NCBI RefSeq assembly: GCF_022698165.1
Contig: NZ_JALDAY010000001.1
Coordinates: 620,001 to 684,000, forward strand
Reading direction: 5' to 3'
DNA: 64,000 nt
DNA from: Streptomyces cylindrosporus
Lineage (GTDB): Bacteria > Actinomycetota > Actinomycetes > Streptomycetales > Streptomycetaceae
The position numbers were made by a program, and so were the translations under genes. Under the pieces are notes generated by a model. The model made no database searches, was not told where the DNA came from, and saw only the letters and a list, made by a program, of their open reading frames with translations. Each line of letters opens with the position of its first letter. Positions within the stretch are counted from its first letter, which is position 1. Positions 1 to 9,421 of the stretch are shown piece after piece.

Positions 1-576
1 GCCGCCTTCCAGTTCTCCTTCGCGGCCGTGATGACCGTCTATCTGCTGTTCCTGCCAAGGGACCTGCATCTGTCGGGCACGGCCGTCGGACTGGCCCTCG
101 CGGCGACGGGGCCGGGCGCGCTCCTGGGCTCCCTGCTCGCCGCCCGCCTGCCGAGCCGCTTCGGGTACGGCACCGTACTCGTGTCCGCGGCCGCACTCGG
201 CGACGGCGTGTTCCTCCTCGTACCAGCACTCCACGGCTCGCCCACGACGACATCGGCCGCGCTCCTCACGGTCAACTTCGCCTTCGGGACCTTCAGTCAG
301 CTCGTGAACGTCACCGTCATGGCCGTCCGCCAGACCGTCACACCCGACGCCATGCAGGGCCGCGCGGCCGCGACGATCAACTTCGTGGGCATGGGAACGA
401 CCCCGCTCGGCTCCCTGCTCGGTGGCGTCCTCGCGGAGGCATGGGGCACGCGCGTCAGCCTCCTGGTGATGGCCGCGTGCATGCTGCTGTCGCCGGCGCT
501 GATGGCCTTGTCCCCACTTGCCCGCCTGGGGCGGACGCTTCCCGCGCCACCGGAGGCTCCGGTCCCGGTCGCATGA
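1..576 (+). CDS. MFS transporter, C-terminal part (5' end outside window)
   Basis: The frame is open from the first base, so only the last 191 residues of the protein are present. They are mostly hydrophobic helices: about six membrane segments with short Arg-rich loops such as AARLPSRFGYG, typical of the second half of a 12-helix major facilitator pump. The protein ends in a short Pro-rich tail. The substrate cannot be read from this part. The downstream acetyltransferase starts 54 bp later on the same strand. Confidence 0.8.
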   Translation, partial: AAFQFSFAAVMTVYLLFLPRDLHLSGTAVGLALAATGPGALLGSLLAARLPSRFGYGTVLVSAAALGDGVFLLVPALHGSPTTTSAALLTVNFAFGTFSQLVNVTVMAVRQTVTPDAMQGRAAATINFVGMGTTPLGSLLGGVLAEAWGTRVSLLVMAACMLLSPALMALSPLARLGRTLPAPPEAPVPVA

Positions 577-630
577 CGGCACGGCACTGGAGGCGGTCGC
601 GTTGTCAGACCCGCGTTCTACCGTGGCGGT

Positions 631-1158
631 ATGGACGGATCGGGCGTGGGTGTGGGTGTGGAGCGGGTGCGGTTGGTTGCCTGGTCGGAAGGGGACTTCT
701 GGCTGTTGCGGCGGAACAACAGTCCCGAGATGACCGAGCACTTGGGCGGGCCGGAGAGCGAGGAGAAGCTCGCCGCGCGGCATCGGCGGTATCAGGAGGT
801 GGAGCCCGGGCGGATGTACCGAATAGAGCTCGCGGAGAGTGGCGAGAGTGTCGGGTCGATCGGGTTCTGGGAGAAGGAGTGGCGGGACGCGACGGTGTGG
901 GAGACCGGGTGGGGGGTGCTGCCCGAGTTCCAGGGGCGAGGGCTGGCCGCGGCGGCGGCGCGGGAGGTCGTACGGGCGGCACGGGAGGCGGGGCTGCACC
1001 AGTACCTGCACGCGTTCCCGGGCGTCGACCACCCCGCGTCGAACGCCGTGTGCCGCAAGGCCGGTTTCACCCTCCTCGGGCCGGTCGAGTTCGAGTACCC
1101 GAAAGGCCACTGGATGACGTCCAACGACTGGCGGGTCGACCTGTGGGCGGCCGGTTGA
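631..1158 (+). CDS. GNAT family N-acetyltransferase
   Basis: A 175-residue single-domain acetyl-CoA-dependent N-acetyltransferase. The acetyl-CoA binding signature is visible as LPEFQGRGLAAAAAREV (about residues 97-113), the Q/R-x-x-G-x-G/A loop of the family. It is followed by the late ASNAVCRKAGF segment typical of the RimJ/RimL-like branch. The acceptor is unknown. The ATG at 631 has no clear Shine-Dalgarno sequence, and in-frame GTG codons follow closely, so the true start may be slightly downstream. A strong hairpin overlaps the stop codon. Confidence 0.8.
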   Translation: MDGSGVGVGVERVRLVAWSEGDFWLLRRNNSPEMTEHLGGPESEEKLAARHRRYQEVEPGRMYRIELAESGESVGSIGFWEKEWRDATVWETGWGVLPEFQGRGLAAAAAREVVRAAREAGLHQYLHAFPGVDHPASNAVCRKAGFTLLGPVEFEYPKGHWMTSNDWRVDLWAAG

Positions 1159-1186
1159 CGCCTGGTGGGTGAGGTGTCAACCGGCC
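1149..1186. terminator. Bidirectional hairpin between convergent genes
   Basis: Perfect 11-bp arms GGCCGGTTGAC (1149-1159) and GTCAACCGGCC (1176-1186) enclose a 16-nt loop. The element covers the stop codon of the acetyltransferase and lies just before the end of the convergent reductase gene, so it can serve both strands. No U tract follows, which is usual in streptomycetes. Confidence 0.7.
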
Positions 1187-1201
1187 GGTGGGGCAACGGT
1201 G

Positions 1202-2104
1202 TTATCCGATGCCGGCCGCCAACTCCCGTACCACTCGCGCCGTCACCGGCACGCTCATCCCGTGCCGTTCCGCCGCGCGCAGCAACGCCCCGCCGATCGC
1301 GTCCAGTTCGAGCGCCCGGCCCGCCTCCGCGTCACGCTGCATCGACGACTTGGTCTGCGGTGGGAAGGCGTCGTAGCGGGCGAGGGCCTGGGTCGGGTCC
1401 GACGGGCCGCCGCAGGCGCGGCTCACCGCGGCCGTCTCCGTCACCAGCGCGGTCAGTTCGTCGCGGTGCAGGGTGCGGACGTCGCCCAGGGGGAGCGCGT
1501 ACCGCGTAGTGAGGAGCGCGAACGGGGCCAGGAACGACATCTTGGCCCAGAGCGCCGACGTCTCGTCGTCCAGGACACGGGTCGTCGGGCCGGAGGCGCC
1601 AAGGGCCTCCGCCAGCGCGTCGAGCCGGGACCGGTCCACGCCGTCCCCGGTCAGGTCGATCTCCGCGAACGGGCTGCCGTGCTCGATCACCCCCGCCGCG
1701 ACCCGGGTCGACTCCACGCGGATGACGGCGGGGGCCACCAGGTCGGGGCGGTAGCGGGCGCGCAGGGTCGCGGGGTGTTCGACGCCGTTCAGGAACGGTA
1801 CGAGGAGGGCGTCGCCCAGCGTGGCCGGCGGCACGCGTTCCAGCGCGGCGTCCAGGGCCGTGTGCTTGACCGCGACCAGGCACGCGTCGACCGGCTCGCG
1901 CAGCTCGGTGTCCGCCTCCACGCGGGCGGTGAAGTCGCCGAACAGCCCGCTGCGGACGCGGATCCCGTCCGCGCGGAGTGCGTCGGCCGTCTCCTTGCCG
2001 GACAGGCAGACCACCCGGTGACCGGCCCGCGACAGCAGTGCCGCGAGCAGCCCGCCGATGCCGCCCGGGCCCAGGACCGCCACCGTGAGTTCGTCGTTCG
2101 CCAT
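1202..2104 (-). CDS. 2-dehydropantoate 2-reductase family (ApbA/PanE-like)
   Basis: 300 residues, the usual length of ketopantoate reductases, which reduce 2-dehydropantoate to pantoate with NADPH in the coenzyme A pathway. The Rossmann dinucleotide loop GPGGIGGLLAALLSRAG is at residues 12-28. The central VAVKHTALDAAL segment contains the family's conserved lysine, and the C-terminal half is helical with SSMQRDAEAGRALELDAIGG, the substrate-domain signature. Paralogues of PanE with other keto-acid substrates are common in actinomycetes, so the exact substrate is uncertain. The start ATG is poorly supported by a ribosome site. Confidence 0.8.
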   Translation of the reverse strand: MANDELTVAVLGPGGIGGLLAALLSRAGHRVVCLSGKETADALRADGIRVRSGLFGDFTARVEADTELREPVDACLVAVKHTALDAALERVPPATLGDALLVPFLNGVEHPATLRARYRPDLVAPAVIRVESTRVAAGVIEHGSPFAEIDLTGDGVDRSRLDALAEALGASGPTTRVLDDETSALWAKMSFLAPFALLTTRYALPLGDVRTLHRDELTALVTETAAVSRACGGPSDPTQALARYDAFPPQTKSSMQRDAEAGRALELDAIGGALLRAAERHGMSVPVTARVVRELAAGIG

Positions 2105-2196
2105 GATTCTCTTGTCCCTTCGTCGGTCGGCCCCTGACGGTGGCCGCCTCGGAAAGGATCATCGCAGGCGCGGGGGAGTTGGGGGAGACTGGTTGC

Positions 2197-2421
2197 ATGT
2201 GCCGGAGCATCAAGACCCTTCGCCCGCCCGCGTTGCCCGAAGAGGCGACGGAGGAAGAGATCAGGGCCGCGGCCCTGCAGTTCGTGCGGAAGGTGTCCGG
2301 CTTCCGGGCGCCGGCCGCGCACAACCGGGAGGTGTTCGACCAGGCCGTGGAGGCGATCACCGAGGCCACGGCCGAACTGCTCGCGGGGCTGGAGATAAGG
2401 GGCCAGAAGGCATCCGCGTAA
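2197..2421 (+). CDS. DUF2277 family small protein
   Basis: A 74-residue protein beginning MCRSIKTLRPP, the hallmark N-terminus of the DUF2277 family. The ATG at 2197 is preceded by GGGGGAG at a 9-nt distance. That favours this start over an upstream in-frame codon. The remaining sequence is a predicted helical bundle (EEIRAAALQFVRKVSGF). The role of the family is unknown. It is divergent from the reductase gene and convergent with the DedA-like gene. Confidence 0.75.
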   Translation: MCRSIKTLRPPALPEEATEEEIRAAALQFVRKVSGFRAPAAHNREVFDQAVEAITEATAELLAGLEIRGQKASA

Positions 2422-2433
2422 CACGCGTCAGCG

Positions 2434-3045
2434 CTACGACGCCTTCGTCGGCCGGCGCATCACATACGCCGCCCCCGCCCCCGCCCCGAACAGCGCCAGC
2501 ACCGACACCCCGGTCGCCAGCCACGTCGTACCGAGCCACTGGCCGCCGTAGTAGCCGAGCGCCACGCTGTACACCGCCCAGGTCAGACCCGCCAGCGCCG
2601 ACCAGGGCAGGAAGTCGCGGGCCCGGCGGTGGGCCGCGCCCGCGCCGAGGGAGACGACCGAGCGGCCGGCCGGGGCGAAGCGGGCGAGGATGACCAGGGC
2701 GCCGCCGCCGCGGGCCAGGGCCGCGCCGAGACGTTCCTGCGCGGAGGTCAGCCGGCGGGAGCGGGCGATCGCGCGGTCCAGGCGGGCGCCACCGCGCCAG
2801 GCCAGGCGGTAGGCGACCAGGTCGCCGAGGAGCGAGGCCGAGGCCGCGCAGAGGGTCAGCGCGATGATGTCGGGCACCGCGTGCGGCACCTGGCCGGTCG
2901 CCGAGCCTGCGGCCGCCGCCGTGGCGGCCGTGATCACCAGTACGCCGCTCGGCAGCACCGGCAGGAACACGTCGAGCAGCACCGACAGCGCCACCATGGC
3001 GTAAATCCAAGGGCTGCCCGTCAGCGACCCCACACTCTCCAGCAC
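2434..3045 (-). CDS. DedA/SNARE-associated family membrane protein
   Basis: 203 residues with a DedA-like layout: an N-terminal hydrophobic hairpin (LDVFLPVLPSG), a conserved glycine-rich entrance, the FAPAGRSVVSLGAGA signature near residue 125, and two C-terminal membrane helices. DedA proteins are inner-membrane proteins linked to lipid scrambling and envelope homeostasis. The reading frame is open further upstream. I chose the GTG at 3045 because GGGGAG lies 5 nt ahead and the hydrophobic domain starts immediately. It is convergent with the DUF2277 gene. Confidence 0.75.
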   Translation of the reverse strand: MLESVGSLTGSPWIYAMVALSVLLDVFLPVLPSGVLVITAATAAAAGSATGQVPHAVPDIIALTLCAASASLLGDLVAYRLAWRGGARLDRAIARSRRLTSAQERLGAALARGGGALVILARFAPAGRSVVSLGAGAAHRRARDFLPWSALAGLTWAVYSVALGYYGGQWLGTTWLATGVSVLALFGAGAGAAYVMRRPTKAS

Positions 3046-3253
3046 CACGACTCCCCGTGAACTCCCCCGTTGGCCAGACCGTGCCGCGACGTCGCGGGGG
3101 AGCGGCAGGGGCGGCCAGTAACAGCCATACAGCGTACGCCTGGAGTGTGACAGCAGTTTCATGGGGGGCGCGTGTGATCGGCACAGGACGTTCACCCGGC
3201 TGCCGTCTCCCGGGCGGCGGGGCCCGCCGTCGTCCCGTAGCACGGAAGGAGGA

Positions 3254-3832
3254 GTGACCAGTCGAGCACACAACGTGAGGAACGGTGGGCAGATGGTGGC
3301 AGGAATATGCGCGGGCGCCGTCGCGGCGGCCGTGCTGGCGGCCGGCACCGGCGGTGCCCACGGCTACTGGATGCGGACGGACGCGCGGTTCGCGCCGCCG
3401 TCGGCTCTCGTGCCGTCGGCCGCGGTGACGTATGACATGGCACTGGTCCCGGCGGCCGCCTGGATCGAGGTGAGCCAGCGGACCGAGGAGAGCGGCGCGA
3501 CGACCGTGAAGCTGCGGGTCGACGGGCTGAAGCCCGGGCACGAGTACGGCGTCCACGTGCACCAGAAGCCCTGCGCCGCCGACCCGGCCGCCGCGGGCGG
3601 GCACTACCAGCACGAGAAGGGCACGGACGAGGCCCACGTCAACGCGGCCAACGAGGTCTGGCTGGACTTCACCGCCGACGACCACGGCGCCGGGGCGGCG
3701 AGCGCCCGCCACGACTGGGGCTTCCGGCAGGGCGAGGCCTCCTCGGTCGTGATCCACGACATGCCGGGCACCCACGGAACGCGGGTCGCCTGCTTCACGG
3801 TCCCCTTCGGCTGGACCGCGGGCACCTCCTGA
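3254..3832 (+). CDS. Secreted superoxide dismutase-like protein (SodC family)
   Basis: A 192-residue exported protein. An N-terminal signal peptide (about 13-37) is followed by a Cu/Zn-SOD-like beta-barrel. Copper ligands are recognisable in GVHVHQKPC, GGHYQHE and VVIHDMPG, and two cysteines (KPC and VACF) can form the usual disulfide. The zinc-loop motif H-x-G-D is replaced by HVNAANE, so the zinc Asp seems absent. The start is uncertain: GTG 3254 has GGAAGGAGG very close, and ATG 3293 is the alternative. It would act outside the membrane against superoxide if still active. Confidence 0.7.
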   Translation: MTSRAHNVRNGGQMVAGICAGAVAAAVLAAGTGGAHGYWMRTDARFAPPSALVPSAAVTYDMALVPAAAWIEVSQRTEESGATTVKLRVDGLKPGHEYGVHVHQKPCAADPAAAGGHYQHEKGTDEAHVNAANEVWLDFTADDHGAGAASARHDWGFRQGEASSVVIHDMPGTHGTRVACFTVPFGWTAGTS

Positions 3833-3843
3833 ACGGACGCGAA

Positions 3844-3872
3844 GGGCCTTCCCGCACACAGGGGGAAGGCCC
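3844..3872. terminator. Hairpin terminator
   Basis: Ten-bp inverted repeat GGGCCTTCCC (3844-3853) / GGGAAGGCCC (3863-3872) with a 9-nt loop, directly after the SodC-like gene. It lies between convergent genes and is likely bidirectional. Confidence 0.8.
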
Positions 3873-3876
3873 GGCT

Positions 3877-3906
3877 GCGGTGGCGGTGGCGGTGGCGGTA
3901 GCGGTG
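3877..3906. repeat. Hexanucleotide tandem repeat (GCGGTG)5
   Basis: Five head-to-tail GCGGTG units (the fourth reads GCGGTA) in the intergenic space after the terminator. A simple-sequence tract; no coding or regulatory role is evident. Confidence 0.9.
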
Positions 3907-3939
3907 GACAACACATGTCTCAGACACCGCACTTCACCC

Positions 3940-5568
<1,629 letters not shown>

Positions 5569-5713
5569 GCGACCCCCTCCTCCGTCGCCCCGTACGGTAC
5601 GGAACGACGGAGGTGGGCGGGGAGGTTCCGGAGATCACGAGATCGTGGAGGTTGCGCGGATCCCGGGACCGTGGGGGGATCCGGAGGCTCCCCGGGGTGG
5701 CGGTCCGCCGGGG

Positions 5714-6358
5714 TCAGCAGCCGCTGAGGACCGAGCTGAGCTTGCTCTTCTCCGCGGAGTCGACCGAGAGGTCGTAGTAGTACTTCACCTGGACCCAGGC
5801 GCGGACGTAGGTGCAGGCGTACGAGCTGAGCGGGGGCATCCACTCGGCCGGGTCCTGGTCGCCCTTGGACTGGTTCACGTTGTCGGTGACGGCCAGCAGC
5901 TGCGGACGGGTCACGTCGTTGGCGAAGGCCTGGCGCTGGGCGGTGGTCCAGTTGCGGGCGCCGGAGTCCCAGGCCTCGGCGAGCGGGACGAGGTGGTCGA
6001 TGTCGACGTCGGAGGCGGCGGTCCAGGTGGCGCCGTCGTAGACCGAGTACCAGGAGCCGCTCGTGGCGGTGCAGGCGGAGTTGACGACGACGTTCGAACC
6101 GTCGCGCTTGAGGATGTACTCACGGGTGTTGCAGGTGCCGCTGATGGTGATCCAGGTCGGGAACAGGTCCCGGTCGTAGCCGGTCCGGACCTCGGTCGCC
6201 ACGGTCAGCGAGGCGAGGTAGGTGCGGGCGGTGGCGGCGCTGACGGGGGTAGGGAGCGCGGCGGACGCGGTCGGACCGTTGAAGAGTCCGACAGAAGCTA
6301 TGAGTCCGGTAAGAGCCGCGAGTATGCTGAGTCGTCGACGCGCGTAGAACTTCGGCAT
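5714..6358 (-). CDS. Secreted HNH-family nuclease (DUF1524-like)
   Basis: 214 residues with a clear signal peptide: Arg-rich start MPKFYARRRLS, hydrophobic core, then a TASA-A cleavage site near residue 33. The mature part carries the SDVDIDHLVPLAEAWDSG block near residue 118. It also has the Asn/Lys-rich ...NVNQSKGDQDPAEWMPP segment, the HNH-like catalytic signature of the DUF1524/GmrSD C-terminal nuclease family. Cysteine pairs suit an extracellular enzyme. The ATG at 6358 is preceded by AGGGAG. The likely role is extracellular DNA degradation or nutrient scavenging. Confidence 0.85.
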   Translation of the reverse strand: MPKFYARRRLSILAALTGLIASVGLFNGPTASAALPTPVSAATARTYLASLTVATEVRTGYDRDLFPTWITISGTCNTREYILKRDGSNVVVNSACTATSGSWYSVYDGATWTAASDVDIDHLVPLAEAWDSGARNWTTAQRQAFANDVTRPQLLAVTDNVNQSKGDQDPAEWMPPLSSYACTYVRAWVQVKYYYDLSVDSAEKSKLSSVLSGC

Positions 6359-6478
6359 TGCGAACTCCCTTGGGGTGTGGGGGCGTTGGAGTGCGAGCGT
6401 TGGAATGCTCGCGGGCCCGTGTTGCGGGGAGGTGAGTGTTCGGTAAGAAGTTAGTGACGCGTACATGACACGACAAGG

Positions 6479-6508
6479 TTCACGGTCGAACTTTCTCTCG
6501 CGTACAGT
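6479..6508 (+). promoter_or_regulatory. Candidate promoter of the Mn riboswitch transcript
   Basis: TTCACG (6479-6484) and TACAGT (6503-6508) are separated by 18 bp and lie just upstream of the riboswitch, a plausible housekeeping-sigma promoter. Inference from spacing only. Confidence 0.4.
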
Positions 6509-6514
6509 GGACGG

Positions 6515-6700
6515 CGCATGAAGGGGAGTAGCTCTTCGCCGGACCGTCGACATACTGCTCAGCTCGTCTGAGCCGGCGCCCGGAGGCGGGTCCCCAGCGG
6601 ACCTCGCCAGCGAGACCTTCGGCAAGCAGTGCACTGACCGTGTGCTGCCCTGCCGAGGTGTCCGCACACAGGAACGCACTCTCGGTGGGGCAGCCCCGAC
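6515..6700 (+). promoter_or_regulatory. yybP-ykoY manganese riboswitch
   Basis: The leader has the conserved elements of the Mn2+-sensing yybP-ykoY RNA in order: AAGGGGAGTAGC (6521-6532), GTCGACATAC (6546-6555) and GCGAGACCTT (6610-6619). A second helix, CTGCCctgCCGAG pairing with CTCGGtggGGCAG (about 6644-6693), sits just before the ribosome site and could be the expression platform. It precedes a TMEM165/GDT1-type transporter, a classic partner of this riboswitch, so metal binding should switch on Mn export. Confidence 0.85.
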
Positions 6701-6713
6701 CGATTGAGGAACC

Positions 6714-7295
6714 TTGATCAGCATCACCGTCACGGCGCTCGTCTTCGGCGTCGTCTTCCTCGCCGAGCTGCCGGACAAGACCGCGCTCGCCGGGCTCGTG
6801 CTCGGCACCCGTTACCGGGCGTCGTACGTCTTCGCCGGCGTCGCCGCCGCCTTCACCCTGCATGTCGTGCTGGCCGTCGCGGCCGGCAGCGTGCTGACCC
6901 TGCTGCCGCAGCGGATCGTGCACGCGGTGACCGGCCTCCTCTTCCTCGGCGGCGCGGCCGTGCTGCTGTTCAAGAAGGGCGACGACGACGAGGAGATCCG
7001 CAGGCCCGAGAACCAGTCCTTCTGGAAGGTCGCCGGGGCCGGTTTCATGCTCATCCTGGTCGCCGAGTTCGGGGACCTCACCCAGATCATGACGGCGAAC
7101 CTCGCCGCGCGTTACGACGATCCGCTCTCCGTCGGCCTCGGGGCGGTGCTGGCGCTGTGGGCGGTGGCCGGGCTGGGCATCGTCGGCGGGAAGGCGCTGA
7201 TGAAGCGGGTGCCGCTGGCGCTCATCACCAAGGTCGCGGCGCTGCTGATGACGGGGCTCGGGGTGTGGAGCCTCTGGGAGGCCCTGGCCGGCTGA
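6714..7295 (+). CDS. TMEM165/GDT1 (UPF0016) family cation exporter
   Basis: 193 residues with six predicted membrane helices in two repeats. Each repeat carries the family's E-x-G-D-(K/R)-(T/S) motif, here as ELPDKT (residue 18) and EFGDLT (residue 117), separated by a charged cytoplasmic loop (KKGDDDEEIRR). Bacterial members export Mn2+ (or exchange Ca2+/Mn2+ for protons). The TTG start has GAGGA upstream. Control by the Mn riboswitch in its leader strongly supports manganese as substrate. Confidence 0.9.
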   Translation: MISITVTALVFGVVFLAELPDKTALAGLVLGTRYRASYVFAGVAAAFTLHVVLAVAAGSVLTLLPQRIVHAVTGLLFLGGAAVLLFKKGDDDEEIRRPENQSFWKVAGAGFMLILVAEFGDLTQIMTANLAARYDDPLSVGLGAVLALWAVAGLGIVGGKALMKRVPLALITKVAALLMTGLGVWSLWEALAG

Positions 7296-7445
7296 GCTGA
7301 ACGGTCGGTGAACTGTTGCTCAAGCCGGTGGCGGATGTCGCGCTGGTTTTGTACCGTGGAGAAACAAAGTGGTCCCCGTCCGTTTTCCCTGACCGGCGGA
7401 CGGGGCCGCCTTGTCCCTGCCGGGGGCTCAGCCGTTGGCCCCTGC

Positions 7446-7485
7446 TTGGTTCCGCCTGGTTCCGCTTTGTTCTGCTTTGTTCCGA
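7446..7485. repeat. Four 10-bp direct repeats in the HAD gene leader
   Basis: Degenerate units (T/C)T(G/T)GTTC(C/T)G(C/A) run head to tail: 7446-7455, 7456-7465, 7466-7475 and 7476-7485. They end 23 bp before the start codon of the HAD phosphatase gene. The tract is T-rich compared with its surroundings. Confidence 0.8.
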
Positions 7486-7508
7486 ATCTCCGCGCCTTGG
7501 AGCTGCCG

Positions 7509-8177
7509 ATGACGGTCACCACCGTGCCCACCGTCCTGACCGCCCGCGCCCTCCTGCTGGACATGGACGGCACCCTCGTGAACTCCGACGCCGTCGTCGA
7601 GCGCTGCTGGCGGCGCTGGTCCGAGCGGCACGGACTGGACGCCGACGAGGTGATGAAGGTCGTGCACGGGCGGCAGGGGTACGCGTCGATGGCGCTGCTG
7701 CTGCCGGACCGGCCGATGGAGCAGAACCACGCGGACAACGCGCGCATGCTGGCCGAGGAGACGGCCGACGTGGACGGTGTGGTGCCGATCGCCGGGGCCG
7801 GGGAGTTCCTCGCGTCGCTGCGGGGGCTGCCGCACGCGCTGGTGACCTCGGCGGATGTGCCGCTGTCGACGGCCCGGATGGCCGCGGCGGGGCTGGAGCT
7901 GCCGGAGGTGCGGGTGACCGCGGAGTGCGTCGGGGCCAGCAAGCCGGATCCCGAGGGGTTCCTGAAGGGGGCCGCCGAGCTGGGGGTCGATCCGGCCGAC
8001 TGCGTGGTGTTCGAGGACTCCGCGGCGGGCATCGCGGCGGGGCGCTCCGCGGGGATGCGGGTCGTGGGGGTCGGGCCGCGGGCGGATTTCCATGAGCCGG
8101 ATGTCGTGGTCCGGGATCTGACGCAGGTGCGGGTGGAAGCGGGCGCCGACGGGACGATTCGGCTGTATGTGCGGTAG
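7509..8177 (+). CDS. HAD-superfamily phosphatase
   Basis: 222 residues. HAD motif I is LLLDMDGTLVNSD (nucleophile Asp near residue 18), motif II ALVTSADV, motif III the lysine in GASKPDPEGF, and motif IV VFEDSAAGIAAG. The helical cap between motifs I and II (about 30-95) places it in the beta-phosphoglucomutase/sugar phosphatase subgroup. It is likely a cytosolic phosphatase for a small sugar phosphate or glycerol phosphate. The ATG at 7509 matches the start of homology; an open frame upstream has no domain. Confidence 0.85.
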   Translation: MTVTTVPTVLTARALLLDMDGTLVNSDAVVERCWRRWSERHGLDADEVMKVVHGRQGYASMALLLPDRPMEQNHADNARMLAEETADVDGVVPIAGAGEFLASLRGLPHALVTSADVPLSTARMAAAGLELPEVRVTAECVGASKPDPEGFLKGAAELGVDPADCVVFEDSAAGIAAGRSAGMRVVGVGPRADFHEPDVVVRDLTQVRVEAGADGTIRLYVR

Positions 8178-8184
8178 GTGGGTG

Positions 8185-8230
8185 CTGGGGGCTGCCGCCC
8201 CCAGACCCCCGCTTCGGCCCTGAAGGGGCC
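8185..8230 (+). terminator. Tandem terminator hairpins after HAD gene
   Basis: CTGGGGGC/GCCCCCAG (8185-8192/8197-8204, 4-nt loop) is followed by a smaller GGCCC/GGGCC hairpin around 8216-8230. They lie between the HAD gene and the convergent peptidoglycan-binding gene. Confidence 0.75.
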
Positions 8231-8271
8231 TCGTCCTCAAACGCCGGACGGGCTGACTGGTCCCGGCGTTT

Positions 8272-9213
8272 TCACGGTTCCGTCGTCTCCGACTCCAGAT
8301 GCGCCCGCGTCTCCAGGTCGTACACCCCGTACTCCTCCACCTGGATTCCCCTTGCCTGCTGGTATCTGGTGACCGCGTCCTCCACGCCCTCGTTGTAGTG
8401 GCCGCTCGCCTTCCTTGTGTAGAGGCCGAGTTGGGTGAGGCGGAGTTCCAGTTCCCTCACCTCGTCGCCGCTGTCGCCGCGGCGCAGGACCGGGGGTGCG
8501 GTCTGGCGGTCGTTGTCGGTGGCCGTGACCGTGCCCGTGGCGGTGACCGTCGGCGGGGGCTGGGTGGGGGTCGGCGAGGTGGACGGGCTCGGTGAGGCCG
8601 ACTGCGACGGGGATGCCGAGGCGGAGGCCGTGGCCGACGGTGTGTGCGAGACCGGCGGGGGTGGCGCCGACGCCCTGTTCCCGGACGGTGATGCGGACGG
8701 CTCGCTCGGTGACGTGTCCGGGACGCTCGCCCGTACGTCGTCCGGGAGTGCCGTGTCCCGGGCCGGCGTCTCGTAGGAGAACAGGCCGCTCGCCAGGCCG
8801 GCCGCGGCGACCACGGCCACCAGGGCCCCGCCCGCGCCGAGCAGCACCGTGCGGCGGCGACGGATGCGCGGGCCGCCGCCCGGCTCGTCGTTCCCTGCCC
8901 TGCCGTGGCTGCCCTCGCCGGGCTCGAACAGCCGTAGATCCTGTGTGCTGGGCTCGGGCGGTGCGGATCCCGTGATCGCCCGCAGCGGCATCGTCGCCTC
9001 GGCGGCGGCCACCGGGACCTCCTGGGTGGCGCCGTCCAGCTCGACATACGGACGTATGCGCAGCGGGTCGAAGTCCTCCGCCGCGGCCGCCTGGGCCTCA
9101 CGCGCGTCGCGCAGGGCCTCGGACGCCCGCTCCGTGCAGCCGCACGACGGGGTGTTGTCGGCCGCTCTGGGCGCACCGCACTCCGGGCACATGTGACCTT
9201 TCGGTTCTGTCAC
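8272..9213 (-). CDS. Membrane-anchored peptidoglycan-binding protein with N-terminal zinc ribbon
   Basis: 313 residues. The N-terminus holds CPEC...CGC, a short cytoplasmic zinc-ribbon-like knuckle. After a charged region comes RIRRRR and one membrane helix (about 120-143). A long Ser/Pro/Thr-rich linker (about 160-235) probably spans the wall. The C-terminal PG_binding_1 domain (about 243-305) has RRGDSGDEVRELELRLTQLG and the G-x-Y-x-x-x-V-x-x-A-V motif. The GTG at 9213 has AGGGAGGG 8 nt upstream. It may couple a cytoplasmic partner to the cell wall; function unproven. Confidence 0.8.
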   Translation of the reverse strand: MTEPKGHMCPECGAPRAADNTPSCGCTERASEALRDAREAQAAAAEDFDPLRIRPYVELDGATQEVPVAAAEATMPLRAITGSAPPEPSTQDLRLFEPGEGSHGRAGNDEPGGGPRIRRRRTVLLGAGGALVAVVAAAGLASGLFSYETPARDTALPDDVRASVPDTSPSEPSASPSGNRASAPPPPVSHTPSATASASASPSQSASPSPSTSPTPTQPPPTVTATGTVTATDNDRQTAPPVLRRGDSGDEVRELELRLTQLGLYTRKASGHYNEGVEDAVTRYQQARGIQVEEYGVYDLETRAHLESETTEP

Positions 9214-9322
9214 GCGTTCGTCCCTCCCTCCGCGCTCCCCTGGCGCCTGTCCGACGAACTCCAGAGATTATGCAGATCTCCTTCACCCCGTCTCCCACAA
9301 GCCCCCGGAATACCGGATTCCG

Positions 9323-9362
9323 CGGGACTCGACGGGACTCAACGGGACTCGCCAGGACTCGA
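9323..9362. repeat. Four 10-bp direct repeats (CGGGACTCGA-like)
   Basis: Units at 9323-9332, 9333-9342, 9343-9352 and 9353-9362 differ by one or two bases. They sit in the divergent promoter region between the peptidoglycan-binding gene and the EmrB-type pump. A 6-bp inverted repeat, CGGAAT/ATTCCG (9306-9322), lies immediately upstream. The spacing of about one helical turn suggests a regulator-binding array. Confidence 0.8.
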
Positions 9363-9421
9363 CGGGCCAAATCCGGTCACTCCACCCACGATGGAAGGCA
9401 GACCGAGAGTTGGGAGGCGTC

